Under the pieces are notes generated by a model that saw only the letters and a list, made by a program, of their open reading frames with translations, was not told the origin of the DNA and did not search any database. From contig NC_079491.1 in NCBI RefSeq assembly GCF_020520425.1, positions 36,115,027 to 36,179,026 of the forward strand: a DNA stretch of 64,000 bases, in the 5' to 3' direction. The stretch's first letter is position 1, and each line of letters opens with the position of its first letter. This document shows positions 57,762-64,000 of the stretch, piece after piece. The stretch comes from Spinacia oleracea (taxonomy: Eukaryota; Streptophyta; Magnoliopsida; Caryophyllales; Amaranthaceae). The position numbers and the translations under genes are program-made.

Positions 57762-59214
57762 ACACCTACTTTTGTCCCCGTTCCCGCAAGGTTCGATGAT
57801 GAAAGCATAAAAACTCCACTTGACAACGCATCTCCTATAAAATAAACGAATCTCGATTCCCCATTTCATTTCACCCGAAACCTGCTATTTAGGGAAACCT
57901 GCTAAAAATAGTAACTGCCGTAAAAAGGTAGCGTCTAAAAGTGGCAAATCATAAAAGATAGAAACCTGTCAGAATTAGGTGTTGCACTCCAAAATAAATC
58001 CTAAATGAGATAGAAAACCGCGAGAATCCTATTCCTAATAGGATTCGGAAATAGGAGTCACGTATTAATTAAAATCCTAACGAATCTAGAGTTCGTAACG
58101 GGCCCAGACGCATTCCGTCATAAAATTGATACGCGCTAAAAGACTCGAATTAATCTCAAACTCTACGGATTTTAGGAATCCGAATCTGACTAAGCAAAAC
58201 TGCTCATACCCTATTTTCAACGCCTGGCTCTGGGCGCCCAAATCTTCGGCGCCCAGGCCTGGGCGCTGAAAATACCTGGGTACGTCTCTTTTCCTAATTC
58301 TTTGTGGATTAGAACTCTGCAATTCTATCTTTCCACGAACTCTTCCCTATAAATAGGCCCCTAGTTTCGACGTGAAACAACACACAACAACACATAATTA
58401 TATTCTGAGTATTGACTCCAACCCTTAGCCTAAGCCTCTCGCTGCGAAACTGTTCACGCGTTTTGTCGCAATCGATCCATAAATCGAACAGAACGTATCC
58501 TGTCCCATAATCGAGATTCGTTAAATAAAAAGGAGAAATAGAAAAGTCAAAGTGGTTAGTTTTCTGAGAACCGTGACGCACCTCTCAAGGGTGCGTCGTA
58601 ATGTGTCCCTTTTCGATGATTTAACTGCTTTCCTCGCCCTTTTTATGAACGGTTAAACTAACCTAGTCTGATTGCTCTATCACGCCTAACAAATATAATA
58701 TTTTTGGGAAATCGGATTATCATGCTAGGTCCCTTAATACTATTTAAATCAGATAATCACGATCGTTCTAGTATTATATGTTGCATATTGCTAAAATCAA
58801 CTCAGATTAGTTTAGTAGTTAACGCATGTCCCTTCAATTATTTATGCTGAGCTAGTAAGGATATCCTGCATCTGGAGTTATCGACGAGCGAAGTACTCCT
58901 CTCGGTAGTTACAGTCCCCCGAACCCTCAATCTCTACCTTGCGGGTGTATATTGAGAGATCCCCACACCAGGGATCACAAGGGAACCTACGGCCGTCGTG
59001 GTCAAACATAATTGCACTCCCTTTATGTCACGATAACCGGGTTTTGTCAGTTTTTCTCATTGTCGTTAAAAACTGAATGACGACTCCTATATTACTAGTC
59101 AATTGGGTGTATACTCACAGGAAATCCAACTACACTTGATTGAATAAAAAGAATCGTCACACCCACGAGGGACAAGGTCACGCATTAGCCTCGCGCTTTT
59201 TCGACCCCCTCACA
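57757..59214 (+). repeat. Copy C 5' LTR
   Basis: TGTAGACACC...CCCCTCACA. TATA box CCTATAAATAGG at 58348-58359; GC double palindrome at 58213-58272. The PBS TGGCGACTCCACTGGGGA follows at 59216-59233. Confidence 0.9.
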
Positions 59215-59233
59215 GTGGCGACTCCACTGGGGA

Positions 59234-61688
59234 TAGTGAAGGAAATACTCGTGCTTGTAGATAATCAAAATAGCCGAAGGGTGAAACGATCCTACCCCGC
59301 GTTTATTTCCCCATCAAGTTGGGACGACCTGAAAATCAGCATATTAATGTGAACGGGCAGAACATCATAACGAATCTTGACTCCTTCGGGAGTTGGGACT
59401 AAGGATACCTTTTTTCGCCAATAGGGGGGTGCATACGCCGCGCATGTTTCCCACTCGGTACTTGTGCAGGTAGTACACCTATCCCGAACCCAATCGCTCG
59501 CCCATTAGGTCCCTCTCGCCTGCATGCCCCCTTGGCTTGCACTTGCGGGTTGGCCTCTTGAGCGAAATTCGTCTGTTGAAGACACTACCTCGACCGGGGC
59601 ATGTGTTGGATCTACGATAGAAGCGGTACCAAGCCAGACGCAAATAACTACCCATAGAAGCCTATCATAAACTACGTGACATATTTAATTTTCAAATCCA
59701 TGTTTGTAATGTAGTTATGTGTAGCGAACTATGTGACTATGTTATGATTGTGCATACGAATAATGCTAGACAAATAATCTTAGAAAAACCAACGACCTTA
59801 AAAATTACCCAAACATTCATAAACCAATTGGCCAAAGAGTTATACCAGAATACGTGTTCCACAAACCCGAACGATCGCCACAAAAATAAGCGACGCTCGG
59901 GATGGCCGTAACGAATCCCACAAACGCTGATCAACGCGTAAAGGACGTTATAAGGCAAGCACGCAAAACTAAAGTCGCAAAAACAAAAGTATACGCAAAC
60001 AGAAAACGAGAACCAGCCAGGGACGCATTTTCAACGCCCCTGGCTGGGCGCCAAAATTTCTCACACCCACTGCTGGGCGCTGAAGTTGCTGCCTGGCCTT
60101 TTGGTCAGGCACAGCAGCCTCGGTGCCCGCGCATGAAAAAATATACGTAGCAAAAAAAAAAACTTTTCGTAAAAATTGCTGCATGGGCGTATGAAAAGGC
60201 ACTCGACTCTAAAAGCGACTAAAAAAATAAAAAAATAAATAACTCTTTGTGTCGTTGTTAGGCCTCCTAGGACGACAATGCTCGGCACCAAAACCGAGCA
60301 TGCTAATTAAACGACCTTGAATGTCACATGGGCAAAATATTCAAAAAATAATGTTCGAATAAAGTCTTCAAGAAAAAAAAAAAATGTTCAAATAAATCCG
60401 AGTCTAGACTAGGCTATGCCAAAGTACAATCCAAATCCTAAGTCTTAGTTGTCTTATCCATAGAGCCGGTCCTAATGCTTGGTGTCGTTCTGCAAGTTAA
60501 AAGGTTAAACCATATTGAGTCTCCCCTCCTGACATTTAAATCAATAAGCACCCATATGTAATTGTCATCCCTTGCTAAGAATCCACGGCCTCAATACTCT
60601 CTCTCACCAATAAAAAGAATATGTTATGTATTTGCAAAATGGAACCGGTCACATTCTGAAAATCATTCCCCCATAGTCGCACAACCCCCAAAGTGAACCT
60701 AAGGTGTCAATACCGTTAGCAAAAAATTTAATGGCCTCAAGGCTTATGATCACATTGGGTCACGACTATCATAGTTCTCTCGAGTCACTCGCTCCTTGAA
60801 ATACTGCTAAGTACGGACTAAAAGATTTTTCATGAATGCAACATGACCAACCATGAAAATACCCAAATCGGCATACCATAAGGCTACCATTGGGGTAAAG
60901 CAATACACACTAAGAGAGAAGCCGCACTAATAATTCTAGTCTTGCAAAAATAAAAATTCGATCTCCCCAGTTAACTACCTTGCCAACATTAAGCAAAATG
61001 ACGCATGACGAATGAACGCCCAAGGGTTAAAATCTAAAGTGTCAACCAACGAAAGTTATGGTCCAATTAGCCTAAGTCTGAGAGTCGCTTGGTCAAGTAT
61101 TATAGGCTTACGCCATGTCATTATTTTGAGTCTAGGCCACCTCCTTGTATTCATACACGGGTTATAATCAGAAAGATTAATGAAAATTTGAGTCTAAATC
61201 ACAACTTCCAATTAAAACCCAGAAACTGGAATCTGAAAAGAAGCAAAAATTATCTTCGATGTAATTCTTTCGTTAAAATAAGGTAAAAATAACATTTTGA
61301 ATCTACGCTATTTGCACATTTTAAGAAACGACTAAATACGCTTGCAAAGTAAGACAATTTAAAGGTCTACCCTAGGCCTACTAAAATTAAAGGTCCACTA
61401 TAGGCCTACCAAAATTAAAGGTCCACTATAGGCCTACCAAACGAGGCTCATTCAGTCTCGCCTCGTGACTCAAAGACCACAACCATCTACCTTTTAGCCT
61501 AAATAAAAAGGGGGGAAAACCCGAGCGAAAAAGAAAAATAATAGAAAGAGAAAAGGGAAAAGAGCGAGCCATGAAATACTTAGCCCGTACCTCCCAAAGT
61601 GCGGAATTTACCCAAGTAAACGAAGGAAAAGAATTGAGTCAACCAATCCAAATCATAAAATTCTACGATGTCTACCCTTTCCAATCCT
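59234..61688 (+). other. Copy C interior, 5' part, non-coding
   Basis: Colinear with copy A. No open gene; short frames present in copy A here are not kept, arguing against coding. 61375-61437 holds a ~31-bp repeat (AAAGGTCCACTATAGGCCTA). Confidence 0.7.
60029..60087. repeat. GC double palindrome
   Basis: CAACGCCCCTGGCTGGGCGC and a decayed second half CACTGCTGGGCGCTGAAG. Counterpart of 22846-22905. Confidence 0.8.
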
Positions 61689-62018
61689 TATGTTCTTAGA
61701 CGCCTTCGCTCTGGGGTCCCTGTTCAGCTCATTTAACCCATCCATGCTCTCATTGCCATAAACCAAGAAACCATTACCTCGACTCTTGTTCTTGAACTTG
61801 TTGTCAACTGCAAACCACGCACGGCCATTGACACGTGCGTCATACCCATTATTTCCAAAACCTGCTCTTACACCACCATTAGCATAAGGACCATATAACT
61901 TGTATGGATACATCCTGTTGATATACCCTTGAGCCGTCCCCATGCTACTCATTGACCTTGGTTGATGTAAACTCATGACAATAGTTCGAGGCTGCAAATT
62001 GTGAGCCCTAGCAAATAT
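61689..62018 (-). pseudogene. Captured YTH/ECT (m6A reader) gene fragment, 110 codons
   Basis: The minus-strand frame is open through the whole 330-bp insert and beyond. It matches the linker just before the YTH domain of plant ECT proteins (ECT2 type): NRMYPYKLYGPYANGG, GFGNNGYDARVNGRAWFAVD, RGNGFLVYGNESMDGLNELN, then RDPRAKASKN. The YTH domain itself is absent. AATCCT lies on both sides (61683-61688 and 62019-62024), and copy A has one AATCCT and no insert at the same place (~21157-21162). No introns, poly(A) or terminal inverted repeats are visible. It lies antisense to copy C. Confidence 0.78.
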
Positions 62019-62024
62019 AATCCT

Positions 62025-64000
62025 CATGCTTGACCAATACCTATACAAATTATTCTATCTCATTCAACCCATCTTTCAAGCCGTCTTGAGTCACAAACAC
62101 AAAAAAGGAAACAAATGAAAATTGCAAAAAATAATAAAATATGAATAATAAAAAAGAAACTTTGCAAAAGCGCCTCTAAAAGTCTAAAAAGAAAAACGAA
62201 GCATTTAGCGCACCAAAAAAAGATCCGCTCAGAAGTCATTTTCAGCGCCCAGAGCTGGGCGCCGAAATCTTTAACGCCCCAGCCTGGGCGCTGAATCTCT
62301 CTGCTCGCCAAATTTTGTCCAGAAGTGCTCGTCATTTTATCCGCACATACACGGAAAAATAACGAACACTTGGAGGGGTAAAACACGTATTCAGACATAC
62401 GTACCACCAAAAAATATATGTACTCAAAAAATATATAAAACAAATTTTTGGCTTACGGCAAAGCAGCAGATTAAAATAATAATAAACCTCACTTATTCTA
62501 CCGTTTCAAATAATATGTTTCCATCTCAGAACATACTTATCGAATTCGGCATTCTAAGAAACAATTTTCTAGGCTAAGAACTACGCAAGACCTGATTCCA
62601 AATTAAATCTATTTAAGGCGGATACGTAGGCAATCCATGATTCGGTCCAACCAATTTGCAAAAATATTAAAGCCTATAGAATAACAAGAATAAAAAATAG
62701 AAGTCCCTTATTGAAATTTAATTACTTGCAATCCAAGTCGAAAGAAAAAACTTAAGTCAAAAGAAGAATCCAAGTCATCAAAATGCCAAAATTAATGAGC
62801 ACACATCGAAAAATAATAAGGGCACGTACCCTTGCCAGAAGGAGCACTCACACTCCTAGGCACTTAGCCAAGACTCAAAAGCATCGCTCTGCCTCAATTG
62901 AATGGGGGCTAACGCAAGCGTCCATGACCTCTAAAGTACTCGACTTGACCCTCCCTAAAGCGAACTAACTCACTTAAAGACTTTCTTTCACCACTAGACA
63001 TAGTCGTTCGCTTAAAGACCTTCTTTCACCACTAGACACAGTCATGATCGCCAACAAGTAGTAAGGGCAGTAAGCTTGCAATAAAGAGGATTGTTCTACG
63101 GCATCGCCCCATCGTTCCTTCGAACTCAGGGCACCCGTTCATGGTAATTCAAATGCTTGCTAATCCCCTTTGAAAAAAAAAAAAAAAAATGGTACCTTGT
63201 CAATAGGACTTGGCACTTAACCAAGGTTCACCCTACTCAGGAATATGACATGGGCATCTAAAATCGAAATCTGAAAGCATCATTAATGGGAAGACATAAC
63301 AGCAAATGGGGGCTAAAAAAATTGAAATAAAAGAGCTAGGGAAAGAACTAAGTATACCTTGACCTTTTGTGCAGACATACACCAAGTAAATCTAAGTCAA
63401 TTTGAAAACGGTTTATATTCCCGCAATTCTGGAAAAGATGGCCCTAAAAGCCTAAAGCACATGCCAAACGGGCACAAGTATATCTTGACGCCTGCACCCT
63501 GGCTTCCAGCAAATTCTTAGACAACATTCCAAAAATCGTAACAGTATTTTGATTCACTCATGTAATCCTGTACGAACCCTTCTATAAGTCAACCTACTTA
63601 GGACACCTCGGATTGTACACAGTAGGACTCGGATTTTAACTAATTTTCAAATGATTTTTAAAGACTTCTTCGGACAAATAAAGTGTCGTTGGTTTAAGCT
63701 TAGTGTGCGTCCATCTCAACGTTGCAAGTGAGTCAAAAAGATTTTTAAATATGATTATGGGTAAAGAAAGGCACCTAGCTTTTTGTCAAGGCACACTTCA
63801 ACATGTGACTACCTTGACCATGGCAATGTCGCACAATACGACATTTACAAGAGAAGCAGCAAAATCACTACTCGAACATACCTCGCACTAAACGAGTCTG
63901 GTTCAAACTATTCATGATCCGTGTCACCATGAATGCACAAAAATGTATGCAAAGCATTATAGCACCAAGCCAATCCCGTAGCTAAAATTGGGGGCTTGAG
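62025..64000 (+). other. Copy C interior, continued, non-coding
   Basis: Colinear with copy A to ~19205. Includes a ~34-bp tandem duplication (CTTAAAGACYTTCTTTCACC..., 62973-63040; single in copy A) and GGGGGCT motifs near 62904, 63306 and 63990. Confidence 0.7.
62239..62298. repeat. GC double palindrome
   Basis: CAGCGCCCAGAGCTGGGCGC, spacer, AACGCCCCAGCCTGGGCGCT. Counterpart of 20855-20911. Confidence 0.85.

Larger units (their letters stand above)
57757..64000 (+). mobile_element. LARD-family element, copy C (runs off the window)
   Basis: 5' LTR, PBS and interior on the plus strand, inserted into the antisense gene of copy B. Interior 59234-64000 aligns colinearly with copy A from 23690 down to ~19205, with small indels plus a 330-bp gene-fragment insertion. 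No gag-pol. Predicted TSD AGTGG (57752-57756). Confidence 0.85.

Noticed and set aside
52728..59214. A single element with inverted LTRs (copy B LTR minus, copy C LTR plus)
   Set aside because: The left LTR abuts a PPT and the right one is followed by a PBS, with no PPT before it. They are therefore a 3' LTR and a 5' LTR of two separate insertions.

Overview
The window is nuclear DNA from a flowering plant. It holds two intact-looking host genes with plant introns, surrounded by nested LTR retrotransposons, MITEs and an organelle-like insertion. The style of the repeats resembles Caryophyllales (spinach/quinoa/beet relatives), but that is from memory and is only a guess.

Layout. 1-12.9 kb: a decayed Ty1/copia reverse transcriptase is split by an 11.9-kb Athila-type Ty3/gypsy element (LTRs 518-1993 and ~10982-12458, TSD TGACT). 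The Athila gag-pol is broken by stops and frameshifts, but an ATHILA ORF-1-type gene (8444-9574) is open. 13-14.7 kb: scraps of a LysM-type receptor kinase and a LINE (minus). 14.8-25.2 kb: a complete 10.4-kb LTR element on the minus strand (TSD GACAG, PBS, PPT) with no gag-pol, a large non-coding derivative (LARD). 26 kb: one end of a CACTA transposon.

26.97-43.1 kb is the host gene island. An alpha-expansin gene (three exons, plus) lies tail-to-tail with a 12-exon UTP12/WDR3 gene (minus, 968 aa). The last exons of UTP12 sit 7 kb from the rest, so the apparent intergenic space at 29.7-36.6 kb is really one intron. That intron holds a mitochondrial-like insert, a SINE-like piece, an intact non-autonomous hAT element, two mariner-type MITEs and two inverted-repeat pairs.

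43-64 kb: unassigned sequence, a solo chromovirus-type LTR (45255-47034), then a four-level nest. A decayed chromovirus pol (48.0-49.65 kb) is cut by a copia element (LTR 49654-51038). Its leader is cut by a minus-strand relative of the LARD (copy B, from 52728), which carries an antisense plant-mobile-domain-like gene with its own TATA box and intron. That gene is in turn cut at 57757 by a plus-strand relative (copy C) running off the window.

The most unusual signals are these. A ~58-bp GC-rich double palindrome occurs 12 times in the LARD family (LTRs, interior, and inside the intron of the antisense gene). A 330-bp uninterrupted fragment of a YTH/ECT m6A-reader gene sits in copy C with a 6-bp target duplication, and the LARD carries the matching empty site. 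The Athila and copia elements have their own, unrelated GC-palindrome arrays.
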